Source: Desulfobacteraceae bacterium
GTDB taxonomy: Bacteria; Desulfobacterota; Desulfobacteria; Desulfobacterales; Desulfobacteraceae
Direction of reading: 5' to 3'
DNA length: 23,011 nt
NCBI GenBank assembly: GCA_022712835.1
Contig: JAFLJU010000660.1
Span: forward strand, 1 to 23,011
Shown here piece after piece: positions 15,437 through 23,011 of this stretch (its first letter is position 1; each line of letters begins with the position of its first letter). The position numbers and the translations under genes were made by a program. The notes beneath the pieces are model-generated. The model saw only the letters and a program-made list of their open reading frames with translations. It searched no databases and was not told the DNA's origin.

Positions 15437-16330
15437 TTAAGACTGTCCCTCCTTTCTCAACCGGGGATCAAGGACTTCGTCCATGGCACGACCCAGCAGA
15501 TAAAACGCAAGTGTTAACAGGGAAATACTAAGTCCCGGCGGAATCAGCCAATAGGGTGCCTGGAACATATGTCCTGATTTCCAAACCCATTGGAGCATCA
15601 TTCCCCAACTGACCTGGGAGGGATCTCCAAATCCCAGAAAAGACAAGGCGGCTTCCACAAGAATCGCCGAGGTTACCCGAAAGGTCATGTATAAAAATGC
15701 CAGGGGCAGAACATTGGGCATGATATGCCTGAAAATAATCCGCAAGTGGGAGGCACCGGCTACCTTAGATGCTTCAATAAAGGGACGCTTCTTCAAAGAA
15801 AGAGTCTGGGATCGAATCACCCGGGAAACTGCAGGCCAGCGCATGATGGCAATGATAAATACAATGATCCAGATATTAAATTGACCGAACAGGGAGGATA
15901 GAATCAATAAAATGACCAAAGAAGGCATCACCATTATGATATCGGCCATGCGCATCAAAAAGGTATCCACCATTCCCCCGGCATATCCTGAAACCATTCC
16001 CACCACCGTCCCAATGACAATACTGAAAAAAGCGCTGGATAACCCCACAATGAAGGCCACTTTTGCCCCTTCCAGCAGCTGGGCAAACAGATCCCGTCCC
16101 ACATTGTCAGTTCCCAGAAAATGAGTCAGGCTAGGCCCTGTGGAAACCTTGATATTGGGATCAATTCCGGTCATGGGGTCATACATGGGGTTAATATAGG
16201 GAACAAAAAAAGAGGCCAGGGCCATGACCATGAACACAAACAAAATAAACACCCCTGTTTTTCCCAGGGGGTTTTGAATAAAAATCTTCCAACCCTTTAA
16301 AAATCGTTGTATATATTGATTTTTCAGCAT
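15437..16330 (-). CDS. peptide-type ABC transporter permease (OppC/DppC-like)
   Basis: A 297-residue inner-membrane permease with the OppC N-terminal segment (a hydrophobic helix after LGKTGVFILFVF), a periplasmic loop containing HFLGTDNVGRDLF (highly typical of the family), and about six membrane segments in all. The EAA coupling loop reads EASKVAGASHLRIIFRHIMP. AAGGTG lies shortly before ATG 16330. It is separated from the first permease gene by 30 bp. Confidence 0.92.
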   Translation of the reverse strand: MLKNQYIQRFLKGWKIFIQNPLGKTGVFILFVFMVMALASFFVPYINPMYDPMTGIDPNIKVSTGPSLTHFLGTDNVGRDLFAQLLEGAKVAFIVGLSSAFFSIVIGTVVGMVSGYAGGMVDTFLMRMADIIMVMPSLVILLILSSLFGQFNIWIIVFIIAIMRWPAVSRVIRSQTLSLKKRPFIEASKVAGASHLRIIFRHIMPNVLPLAFLYMTFRVTSAILVEAALSFLGFGDPSQVSWGMMLQWVWKSGHMFQAPYWLIPPGLSISLLTLAFYLLGRAMDEVLDPRLRKEGQS

Positions 16331-16360
16331 AATTACACCTTTTAGTCTAGCAATTGCCCA

Positions 16361-17335
16361 TCAATAGGTTATCCTCGGGTCCAGATAGGCATACAGGATG
16401 TCCACAACCAAATTGGCCACCAGAACCACAAGGGCGATCAGAAGAAAGCAAGCCTGTGCCAGGGGATAATCATTGTTACTCACCGCAAAAATAAGCTCCC
16501 GTCCAATACCGGGCCAGGTAAATATCTGTTCGGTCAAAGCGCCTCCGTTGATGGAAAAAGCCAGACTCAAACCCACACTTGTTACAACTGGCAACATGGC
16601 ATTCTTCGCCGCATGCTTGTTACGAATCACCCGTTCACTTAACCCCTTGGCTCTTGCGGTAATAATATAATCTTCTCTTAGCACGCTGAGCATGGAGGAC
16701 CGCATGAGCAAAAGATAAGCCCCAAGGTTAATGATAAAAAGGGTCATCAGGGGCAGGATCATATGGTGAATGATGTCCAGTATCTTCATAAACCAGGAGG
16801 CATTTCCCACCCAAAGTTCCGGGGATAAAACACCCCCAAGGGGAAAAAGACCCAGTTTAAAACCCAGCAGCCAGAGCAACAGCAAGGCAAACCAGGGGAT
16901 AAACAGGGTATAGCAGACAAGGGCGGATATGGACATGATACTGTCCAGCCGACTGCCCTTGTTCCAGGCCGCTATTTTTCCCAAAAAGATGCCGGCAAAG
17001 GCGGCTAAAATGGTGGAAGAGGTAAACAATAACATGGTCCACCCCAGCCGTTCCTTGATGATGTTAAAAACAGGTTCTCCATAGTGAAAAGAGACCCCCA
17101 TATTTCCCGAGCATAAATTCTTCAGATAGATCACATATTGTTCCCAAATAGGCTTGTCCAGCCCCATCTGCTCAATGAGATACCGCATATCCTCGGGGGT
17201 CAGCATGGGATCCACCACCTTGGAAATCGGATCACCCGGGGAGAGCCGAAACAAAAAGAACAATGCCGTCATAATCACAAAGAAAATAAGTGCTATTTCA
17301 ATTAATTTTCCAAAAATATAGGTCTTATTTTTCAT
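16361..17335 (-). CDS. peptide-type ABC transporter permease (OppB/DppB-like)
   Basis: A 324-residue inner-membrane permease. It has an N-terminal membrane helix, then FRLSPGDPISKVVDP (the family's PGDP motif), then further membrane segments and an EAA loop ITARAKGLSERVIRNKHAAK. The C-terminus DPRITY is typical of OppB/DppB. It begins 3 bp after the binding-protein stop. Confidence 0.92.
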   Translation of the reverse strand: MKNKTYIFGKLIEIALIFFVIMTALFFLFRLSPGDPISKVVDPMLTPEDMRYLIEQMGLDKPIWEQYVIYLKNLCSGNMGVSFHYGEPVFNIIKERLGWTMLLFTSSTILAAFAGIFLGKIAAWNKGSRLDSIMSISALVCYTLFIPWFALLLLWLLGFKLGLFPLGGVLSPELWVGNASWFMKILDIIHHMILPLMTLFIINLGAYLLLMRSSMLSVLREDYIITARAKGLSERVIRNKHAAKNAMLPVVTSVGLSLAFSINGGALTEQIFTWPGIGRELIFAVSNNDYPLAQACFLLIALVVLVANLVVDILYAYLDPRITY

Positions 17336-17338
17336 TTG

Positions 17339-19075
17339 TTATTCCGTAGGTTTTACTACACACATGGACCAAATATTACCGATACCGTCTACCTTGGCCA
17401 CCCATCCCTTAAAGCGTTCATTAAATGTCGCTTCTATGATATGGGGATTGTACAATGGCAGATAAGGGATATCTTCTAAAATCATCTCCTGCATTTTCCA
17501 GATGAGCGGTTTTCTTTTTTCAGTATCAACAAGGGTCCGCTGGGCATTGGCAATTTTATCAAACCCAGGGTTGTTGTATCCGCTCATATTCCAGCCCCGG
17601 GGTTTGTCATTTTTAGAATAAAAGAAGGCTCGCAGATAATCCGGGTCCAGATTAAGCTGGCCGTAACCCAGAATGAAGGCATCAAATTCATGCTTTCCCT
17701 TGACCGTATCCAGCAGGGAGGCAAAGGCCATGGGACGGGCAGATGCGGGCATCCCCAATCTCCTTACCCATTCCTGGACCATGGTGCCGGTAAAAGCCCT
17801 TTTGGGATCATAGTCGGCAGGGGGGGTCAAAATTACAAATTTTTCCATTTTTTCGCCACTAGGCAGCCGGATATCCGACGGGGCAACAATTTTTCCTCCT
17901 TGGTTCACCGGAGGCGTATCCCAGGAATAGCCTGCATCGTTAAGCATTTGATAGGCCAATTTAATTCGCTGGTCATGGTCCAGTCCCTGACCGTATTTTT
18001 TCACATTGGGATTGTACCAGAAATGATTGCCTGAAGGGACAACCGAATGCATGGGGGTTCCAAAATTCTGTAAAATCCGGGTGAGGATGAACTCCTTATC
18101 GATCACCGTGGCAATTGCCTGGCGAAGAATTTTATCATTAAAGGGGGCTTTTCTTAAATTAAAGCCCATATAATACAGGGCACTTTTCTTATTAAAATAC
18201 AGATCAATATTGGTCTGATCTTTAAGATCCTTAATATAACCCGGCTGAATATCTCCCCAATAATAATCGATATCCCCTTTTTTAAGGGCAAGAATCGCCA
18301 CATCAGAGGTACCATAAACCCGGAACAAAAGGCTGTCCACATAGGGGCCCAGAACATGGTTGCCGATCTTCTGGCCACTGCCAAAAAAATACGGATTTTT
18401 CTGCATGTGAATATAGGCCCCTTTTTTATACTCCGCCAGGATAAAAGGCCCCATACCCATGGGTTTTTCAATGACATGATCCTGGAGGGAGCGCAGGGGT
18501 TTTTCCTTGGCCAAGGCCTCCTTTGCGATTATCTCCCATTCTTTTTTGGAGACGATGGGTGCGGTCATGACCCGGGACATGAAAATGGCAGAGGGTTTTT
18601 TCAGATGAAATACAACCGTATGGGCATCGGGTGCTTCAATTTTTTTAATGATATTCCATTTGCTGTAATATCGGGGGATTTTAAAATCAAAAAACAATTG
18701 TTTGGTAAACAATACATCTTCACTTGTAAACGATGACCCGTCGGACCATTTTGCCTCCCTGAGCTTCACCGTATACGTCAGGGCCCCGGGATCAAAAACC
18801 GGGTCCGCCTCGGCCAGCCAAGGAATAATTTCAAGGGTTTCCGGATGACGATGGTACAGGGGCTGATAAATCTGGGACAAAATCCTGCGGGAATTGGCAT
18901 CGGTTCCAAGCCAGACATTCAAGGATCGGGGTTCTTCCGGAAGCCCAATTTTCAAAAGCACTTGCTCACTTTTTTTCTGACAGGAGGAAAAAATCCCTGC
19001 GATCGCAACCAAAATGACGGTGAGCAACAAAAAAGTAAAATTGAATCTATCCCGCCACTTTAACTGATGTTTCAT
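17339..19075 (-). CDS. peptide-type ABC transporter substrate-binding lipoprotein (SBP family 5)
   Basis: A 578-residue extracytoplasmic binding protein of the OppA/DppA class. After an N-terminal hydrophobic segment comes IFSSC (Cys 32), a plausible lipobox, so it is likely a lipoprotein. Family landmarks: EEPRSLNVWLGTD near the mature N-terminus, then WSDGSSFTSEDVLFT, then LRQAIATVIDKEFI, then ILEDIPYLPLYNP near the end. The open frame reaches 19198, but that extension is antisense-like; ATG 19075 starts the signal sequence. This start lies inside the 3' end of the ATP-grasp gene (29-bp overlap). Ligand not predictable; SBP5 proteins take peptides, nickel complexes and opines. Confidence 0.9.
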   Translation of the reverse strand: MKHQLKWRDRFNFTFLLLTVILVAIAGIFSSCQKKSEQVLLKIGLPEEPRSLNVWLGTDANSRRILSQIYQPLYHRHPETLEIIPWLAEADPVFDPGALTYTVKLREAKWSDGSSFTSEDVLFTKQLFFDFKIPRYYSKWNIIKKIEAPDAHTVVFHLKKPSAIFMSRVMTAPIVSKKEWEIIAKEALAKEKPLRSLQDHVIEKPMGMGPFILAEYKKGAYIHMQKNPYFFGSGQKIGNHVLGPYVDSLLFRVYGTSDVAILALKKGDIDYYWGDIQPGYIKDLKDQTNIDLYFNKKSALYYMGFNLRKAPFNDKILRQAIATVIDKEFILTRILQNFGTPMHSVVPSGNHFWYNPNVKKYGQGLDHDQRIKLAYQMLNDAGYSWDTPPVNQGGKIVAPSDIRLPSGEKMEKFVILTPPADYDPKRAFTGTMVQEWVRRLGMPASARPMAFASLLDTVKGKHEFDAFILGYGQLNLDPDYLRAFFYSKNDKPRGWNMSGYNNPGFDKIANAQRTLVDTEKRKPLIWKMQEMILEDIPYLPLYNPHIIEATFNERFKGWVAKVDGIGNIWSMCVVKPTE

Positions 19076-20072
19076 TGTTTCTTTGTTCTGATGCAATGAT
19101 TTTCTCCTCGATAAAATCCACAATAGTTGACTCAAGCTTATCATTATTAAACAGGTTGATCCGGGGAATTCCACCGGGACTGACACAATTGACCTCAACC
19201 AGTTTATCTCCTATTACATCAATCCCAACAAAATAAAGACCATCTGCTATTAATTTGGGTTTAATTCTCTGACACAATCTTATCTGAGGCTTCGTGAGCA
19301 CATGTTTAAACGCCGTGGCTCCGGCATGAACATTGGTTCTGAAATCACCGGAAACCGATTTTCTGCCCATGGCCCCCAGAATTTCACCATTGAGCAACAA
19401 AATCCTGACATCCCCGTCTTCCTTCACCGATTTCATATACTCCTGAACCATGATGGGCGTCCGTTCCGGATAGGGTTTTCCCGACTGCACATAATAATGG
19501 ATCAGGGAGTTGAGATTTTCCGGTTCCCGGTTACTCACCTTAATCACCCCGTGCCCGCCGTGACCATGCAATGGCTTTATGACCATGTCACCGCCAAAAT
19601 CATCAATGATTTTTCTCAACCTTCTGGGATCCCTTGACACGTGGGTTTGTGGAATAATATCCGGGAAATTCAAAAGATAAGCCTTGGAGCTTCCATTCAC
19701 CTGTCCAGTGGTTTTGTTAACCATAAAAACCTTGTCGCAGACAGGACCTAAAAACTCCATGGTCTCATAGCTAAGGGGAGGATTTTTCCTCAAGAAAAGC
19801 ACATCCAGGTCTGTTACGGTTTCAAAAATTAATTCTTCATTGTCTAGGCATTGAATCAGTCGGGCCCAGTATTGGGTAATGGAAAGATTTTGTTCAACCG
19901 TTATCTGACGCATTCTGGCAACCACTTCATTCTTGCGGATATAAATATCGTGGGGCTCTAAAAAATAGACAGAATGTCCGCGCTGATTACATTCATACAT
20001 GATATAGGCCGTGCTCTCCCAAACCGGATCAATCTGCCGTAAATCATCCATCAGAAACCCAATTTCCATCAT
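19047..20072 (-). CDS. ATP-grasp ligase related to glutathione synthetase (GshB-like)
   Basis: A 341-residue protein. The N-terminus (EIGFLMDDLRQIDPVWESTA) and the pattern RGHSVYFLEP match prokaryotic GshB closely. ATP-grasp landmarks are present: VIKPLHGHGGHGV (164-176), DGDVRILLLNGE (about 218-230), RTNVHAGA (245-252), and FVGIDVIGD followed by VEVNCVSPGG, with the Glu/Asn metal ligands. It should join a carboxylate to an amine with ATP, as in gamma-Glu-Cys plus Gly. No gshA is in the window, and its place as first gene of a peptide-transport operon suggests a specialised peptide ligase instead. AGGAG lies rather far (13 bases) from ATG 20072. It overlaps the next gene by 29 bp. Confidence 0.82.
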   Translation of the reverse strand: MMEIGFLMDDLRQIDPVWESTAYIMYECNQRGHSVYFLEPHDIYIRKNEVVARMRQITVEQNLSITQYWARLIQCLDNEELIFETVTDLDVLFLRKNPPLSYETMEFLGPVCDKVFMVNKTTGQVNGSSKAYLLNFPDIIPQTHVSRDPRRLRKIIDDFGGDMVIKPLHGHGGHGVIKVSNREPENLNSLIHYYVQSGKPYPERTPIMVQEYMKSVKEDGDVRILLLNGEILGAMGRKSVSGDFRTNVHAGATAFKHVLTKPQIRLCQRIKPKLIADGLYFVGIDVIGDKLVEVNCVSPGGIPRINLFNNDKLESTIVDFIEEKIIASEQRNNETSVKVAG

Positions 20073-20596
20073 AATATTTACACCACTCCTAACTTAAATA
20101 TTTCCGGGCCAAAACCATTGATATATACGATCATGAAGATGTGTTCTTTTTATGACAACCCGCAGGGATTGTCAAACCCTTAATCAATCTTTAACTGCAA
20201 TGCCAGGTTCGATGAGAAGTCGCGTCTAACCTGATACAAGTGCTCAAAACACCCACCCGGAAAAATACACAGGTTCATTATTTCATAGCAGTTTGCGTGC
20301 CATAAATTTACCAATCCAACAATTGGCAAATTCCAATGCCATATTAAAGGGTTATTGTATTCCAAACTATGGATCTAATAGTTTATAATCACGGCCAATG
20401 CCAATAAAATTGCTATCCAGCCAACAAAATTGGCGGCAACAAAAGTTTATAATTTTTGCTCATAAATCTTCCAGCTCATCGGTTACCAAGGAATCATCAA
20501 TAAACCACAAGACAAAACAAATCAATTGATGTATCTTTGACAACTAAAAATAGAAAAATGGATTCACCCTCAAGCTAAATATATGGATAATAATAC
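20073..20596. promoter_or_regulatory. divergent promoter region between ligase operon and radical SAM gene
   Basis: The 524 bp hold no gene I trust: a 61-codon minus frame (20180-20365, TTG start, no RBS) and a 16-codon plus frame (20133-20183, no RBS) are doubtful. Toward the ligase, TTGTCA (about 20153-20158, minus strand) stands 17 bp from CATGAT, a moderate -35/-10 pair. It overlaps an inverted repeat at 20153-20174. Toward the radical SAM gene, TTGACA occurs near 20537 on the plus strand, with no good -10. The shared region suggests joint control. Confidence 0.45.
20153..20174. promoter_or_regulatory. inverted repeat, possible operator
   Basis: TGACAACCC and GGGATTGTCA face each other around GCA (9-bp arms with one bulged base). 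One arm coincides with the candidate -35 of the ligase operon, so a repressor bound here could block it; a transcript hairpin is the alternative. Confidence 0.4.
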
Positions 20597-21829
20597 ATGA
20601 GCGATACCCTATTCATTCAATTTTACGGCAAGACCAACAGCGGCTGGTTTGATCTTTGCAACGGTTTTTCAGACACCTTTGACCTGTGTAAAACCAAAGG
20701 CGACTTTCTGTGGATGGAACATGAACAAGACTATGACAAATGGTATGAAGAGGACACCTACGGTGATATCCCTCTGCCCATACAAAAAGGGACGGTTTAC
20801 GTTTCTGCCAGCTATGTCAACCACTTATACCAGGCCTATATCTGGGCCACCCAGTATCCCGAAATAAAATTTATTGTGGGGGGGCCGGTTGCTGCTGAAA
20901 GATGCACTGGAAAGAAGGGCTGGCAATCAGTCCATTTCAAAGTGGAAGGCCCGTTGCCGCCCAACCTGACCCTCACCGGCCGATCCGTTGAATCTTTGTT
21001 TGATGTGCCGGAATTTTCAGGCGCCTGGAAGTTTGAGATCCCTGAAGTTGTCCCCAGGGACAGCAAAGTTTATTTTTCCTATACCATAGAAAACCTATGC
21101 TATTGGAGAAAATGCCCCTTTTGTTCCATTGCCCAGCACAGCATGGAGCACGCACGAAGAAGAGAACAGATCAATCTTGAGTTTAAGGAAATGGATTTCC
21201 CCGGTCATAAAATCGTCCGGCTTAACACCGGGTCCATGACCCCTGCGCATATCAAACAAATACTTCCCAACCTCCCAAAAGGTGAGAATATTGAATATAG
21301 ATATTTCATGCGAGCCGCAAAAGCAGAAACCAAGGCCTTAAAACAGGTGGTTGAAGAACTTAAGGGTGATATCCCCGCCAGCACCCTGGGATTTGGTATC
21401 GAGTTCCCCTCGGACCGTATGTGGAACTATTTAAACAAGGGGACCCACATGGATGAGGTGATTGAAACCCTTGAGTTTTGCACGAAAAACGGTTTCAAGG
21501 TCAATGCCAATATGATCCTGGGCTGGAACAATCTGATTGAACAGGATCTTAAGGACCTGGAAGGATTCATGGACAAGCTCTCGGAACATACCGTCACCAC
21601 CCTCCAGCTTCGGTGGCTGTTTGCCCATCCCTACACCTCGATCTATGACACCTATGACGGAGTTCAAAATACCATAAAACTGGGCCCCTTTAATTGCGGC
21701 TTCAATGTAATGGTGGATGAAAAACAAAAAGAACTCAACCTTGCTGCCGCCAATATCATCAATGCCAAGTGCGATGAAAAAAAGATCAAGCTGGAGGGGT
21801 ATAAAAACCTGAAAAAAGGACAATTATAA
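20597..21829 (+). CDS. B12-binding-type radical SAM protein
   Basis: A 410-residue protein. The N-terminal 140 residues resemble the cobalamin-binding-like domain of this class (VYVSASYVNHLYQAYIWA, then KFIVGGPVAAE), but I see no DxHxxG motif, so B12 binding is uncertain. The cluster motif is ENLCYWRKCPFC, with Cys 168, 173 and 176: spacing CX4CX2C rather than the usual CX3CX2C. The radical SAM barrel follows (LNTGSMTP, GFGIEFPSDRMWNYLNKG, VNANMILGWN, all typical). It is transcribed away from the GshB-like/transporter operon, suggesting a joint pathway. Substrate unknown; oxidative or methylating tailoring of a peptide is one possibility. The ribosome-binding site is weak (GGATAATAATAC before ATG). 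Confidence 0.8.
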   Translation: MSDTLFIQFYGKTNSGWFDLCNGFSDTFDLCKTKGDFLWMEHEQDYDKWYEEDTYGDIPLPIQKGTVYVSASYVNHLYQAYIWATQYPEIKFIVGGPVAAERCTGKKGWQSVHFKVEGPLPPNLTLTGRSVESLFDVPEFSGAWKFEIPEVVPRDSKVYFSYTIENLCYWRKCPFCSIAQHSMEHARRREQINLEFKEMDFPGHKIVRLNTGSMTPAHIKQILPNLPKGENIEYRYFMRAAKAETKALKQVVEELKGDIPASTLGFGIEFPSDRMWNYLNKGTHMDEVIETLEFCTKNGFKVNANMILGWNNLIEQDLKDLEGFMDKLSEHTVTTLQLRWLFAHPYTSIYDTYDGVQNTIKLGPFNCGFNVMVDEKQKELNLAAANIINAKCDEKKIKLEGYKNLKKGQL

Positions 21830-21946
21830 CAGATCCCTTACGGAAAGAACGTGATAGTCTGGGCCGAAGAGCCATGATGTATCCGGAAAAAGAAGTCAAC
21901 CTACCCTAATAGCAACCATTTTGGGAACCAAATTTACAAAACTGGC

Positions 21947-22591
21947 TCATTCGCCTAAACAGGAACATAGTTTTTTAAAAAGATCTTTTTGGAATTTACC
22001 CTGTAGAACCTCTTCTTTGATTATTTTGAGAGAATCGAACGGTTCCTTAACTTTTCGATATGTTTTGTCACGGTAAGTCAACGGCTCATAGCAGTCAATT
22101 AATCCTATTAACTGGCTTTCATAAGAAATATTTGTTCTACCAAAGGATAGCCACTTCCATCAATCCGCTCATGATGTTCTTGTGCAACGGTTGACACCAG
22201 GGGATCAAAGCTTGTTTGTTTAAAAAGCAAATCGCATCCTTTGGATGTATGAGTGGTATATGCTTCATATTCTTCATCCGTTAACCTACGGTCGGAATCC
22301 ATTATACTTTTTTCCACTTTTGAAGTGCCGATATCATGCAAAAGAGCACATAGCGCAAGGCGTTTTGTTTCTTGCTCCGAAAAACCATGAAAAAAGTTCT
22401 TTAAGAGCAGTGCTTTTATCACTTTCTTGAATAAACAATTCAGGGTGTTTGCTTTCATCTAATCGAGGAGAATCTAAAGCAACCCCACTTTTTTTATATA
22501 AGACGAATGCATTATCTTTTGATTTGCAATAAAGCGAGACATTTTTATACAAATAGATCTGTGATTCTCTTACAGCAATGTAGTCAGCCAT
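21947..22591 (-). pseudogene. broken HD-GYP phosphodiesterase gene
   Basis: Three pieces of one protein lie in alternating frames. From ATG 22591: MADYIAVRESQIYLYKNVSL... to about 22395. Then a slip at the A-run 22390-22395 leads to HGFSEQETKRLALCALLHDI, with HD, then THTSKGCDLL, then EHHERIDGSGYP. Another slip at 22142-22144 leads to ISYESQLIGLIDCYEPLTYR and a stop at 21947. The two slips cancel, so first and last pieces share a frame. The helix with the conserved His before the HD pair is missing, suggesting an internal deletion too. HD-GYP enzymes degrade cyclic di-GMP; this copy should be dead unless the slips are sequencing errors. Confidence 0.75.
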
Positions 22592-22889
22592 TGGGTAAAC
22601 TCTGCTTCATTATGATTAAAATTCAAAGAATTATCTTATAGAGTGAATGATTTGTCAATGAGATCTAATTTTAGTCAGCAATTCTCGCTGAACATTATTC
22701 ATGAAAGAAGATCATATTTTTGGTGTCATTTTAATTCGCAGAGCAGGCTTAGATCATATCAATCAAATATTTATTTCGGAAAAATGGGAAAATGTGACCT
22801 TCAATAATTGGAAAACAGTTGCAAAATAAATTTTGGACACAGCTCTGCGTCGCTTTTCAAATCACCAATGCAAATTTTGTATAACTTCG
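22592..22889. other. spacer with promoter and a possible small frame
   Basis: Apart from the promoter at 22630-22658, the stretch holds a 42-codon plus frame (22701-22829, MKEDHIFGVILIRRAGLDHI then ...WKTVAK) without a ribosome-binding site. It may be a remnant; no family is recognised. Confidence 0.35.
22630..22658 (-). promoter_or_regulatory. sigma70-type promoter of the HD-GYP gene
   Basis: On the minus strand TTGACA (22658-22653) stands exactly 17 bp from GATAAT (22635-22630). Start of transcription would be near 22623, about 30 bases before ATG 22591. It is the best promoter match that I found in the window. Confidence 0.7.
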
Positions 22890-23011
22890 CTATGGTGGTG
22901 GTTTTCCCGTTGGTTCTGCTACATAATCAAGTAGAGTCTCCCATTCTTTAAAAATAAAATATCGGATCACATACCGCAAATTATTCCAAAATTCATCTTG
23001 AGCTGAAAATT
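22890..23011 (-). CDS. 3' end of an unknown gene (partial, enters from the right edge)
   Basis: The minus frame is open from the window edge for 39 codons (FSAQDEFWNNLRYVIRYFIF, then KEWETLLDYVAEPTGKPPP) and ends at TAG 22892-22890. The composition is protein-like (aromatic, amphipathic, charged tail). The family is not recognised; a transposase C-terminus is possible but not supported. Confidence 0.5.
   Translation of the reverse strand, partial: FSAQDEFWNNLRYVIRYFIFKEWETLLDYVAEPTGKPPP

Noticed and set aside
20133..20183. 16-codon plus frame in the divergent region as a precursor peptide
   Set aside because: There is no ribosome-binding site, it overlaps the inverted repeat, and nothing marks it as a substrate of the radical SAM protein.
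20180..20365. 61-codon minus frame upstream of the ligase operon
   Set aside because: It has a TTG start without Shine-Dalgarno and chance-like composition.
1..23011. CRISPR arrays, tRNA or rRNA genes
   Set aside because: No regularly spaced repeats, no tRNA cloverleaf and no rRNA-like conserved stretch were seen.

Overview
The window reads as accessory chromosome of a Gram-negative anaerobe, most likely a Desulfobacterota (Desulfobacteraceae-like) species. This is an inference from protein style: a periplasmic helical protein paired with a TerB/ABC-2 ATPase, an Opp-type peptide transporter with a GshB-like ATP-grasp, a B12-type radical SAM protein and an HD-GYP gene. No taxonomic marker is present. 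Nearly all genes lie on the minus strand; the radical SAM gene is the clear exception. The defence block (about 3.2-7.0 and 10.7-12.9 kb) is visibly more AT-rich than the transporter block (13.6-21.8 kb), as expected for transferred DNA.

Layout: (1) 1-2621, a two-gene unit: an exported helical protein, then a large ABC-2 type ATPase that runs off the left edge. (2) 3204-6930, a two-gene SIR2 unit: a stand-alone SIR2 protein overlapping by 8 bp a 942-residue, probably all-helical protein. It looks like a split version of single-chain SIR2 anti-phage proteins. (3) 7066-10171, a complete 3.1-kb insertion sequence with DDE/Mu-C-type transposase, ExeA/TniB-like ATPase and zinc-ribbon protein. I resolve its ends (TGT...ACA, imperfect inverted repeats) and a 5-bp target duplication ACACC. 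(4) 10677-12500, an OLD-family ATPase-TOPRIM protein, with a plausible terminator. (5) 12.9-13.6 kb, gene-poor DNA with dyads and a decayed reading frame. (6) 13640-20072, a six-gene operon: GshB-like ATP-grasp ligase, substrate-binding lipoprotein, two permeases, two ATPases. (7) 20597-21829, a divergent radical SAM protein. (8) 21947-22591, a broken HD-GYP gene with an intact-looking promoter. (9) 22890-23011, the 3' end of an unknown gene entering from the right.

The most interesting result is a hidden relation between the two defence modules. Removing the insertion sequence and one target-site copy restores an open frame of 86 codons that ends 14 bp before the SIR2 start codon. A diverged second copy of the same sequence (12665-12902) lies just upstream of the OLD-family gene, whose TTG start overlaps the end of the frame that follows it by 4 bp. 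So two unrelated defence effectors each sit directly behind a decayed 3' end of the same unknown gene ('X'). This suggests either that X was a shared partner with interchangeable effectors, or that X marks the edge of a cassette exchanged by recombination.

The transporter operon and the divergent radical SAM gene may form a second unit that makes or takes up a peptide-like metabolite. The shared promoter region supports co-regulation, but no substrate can be read from the sequence.
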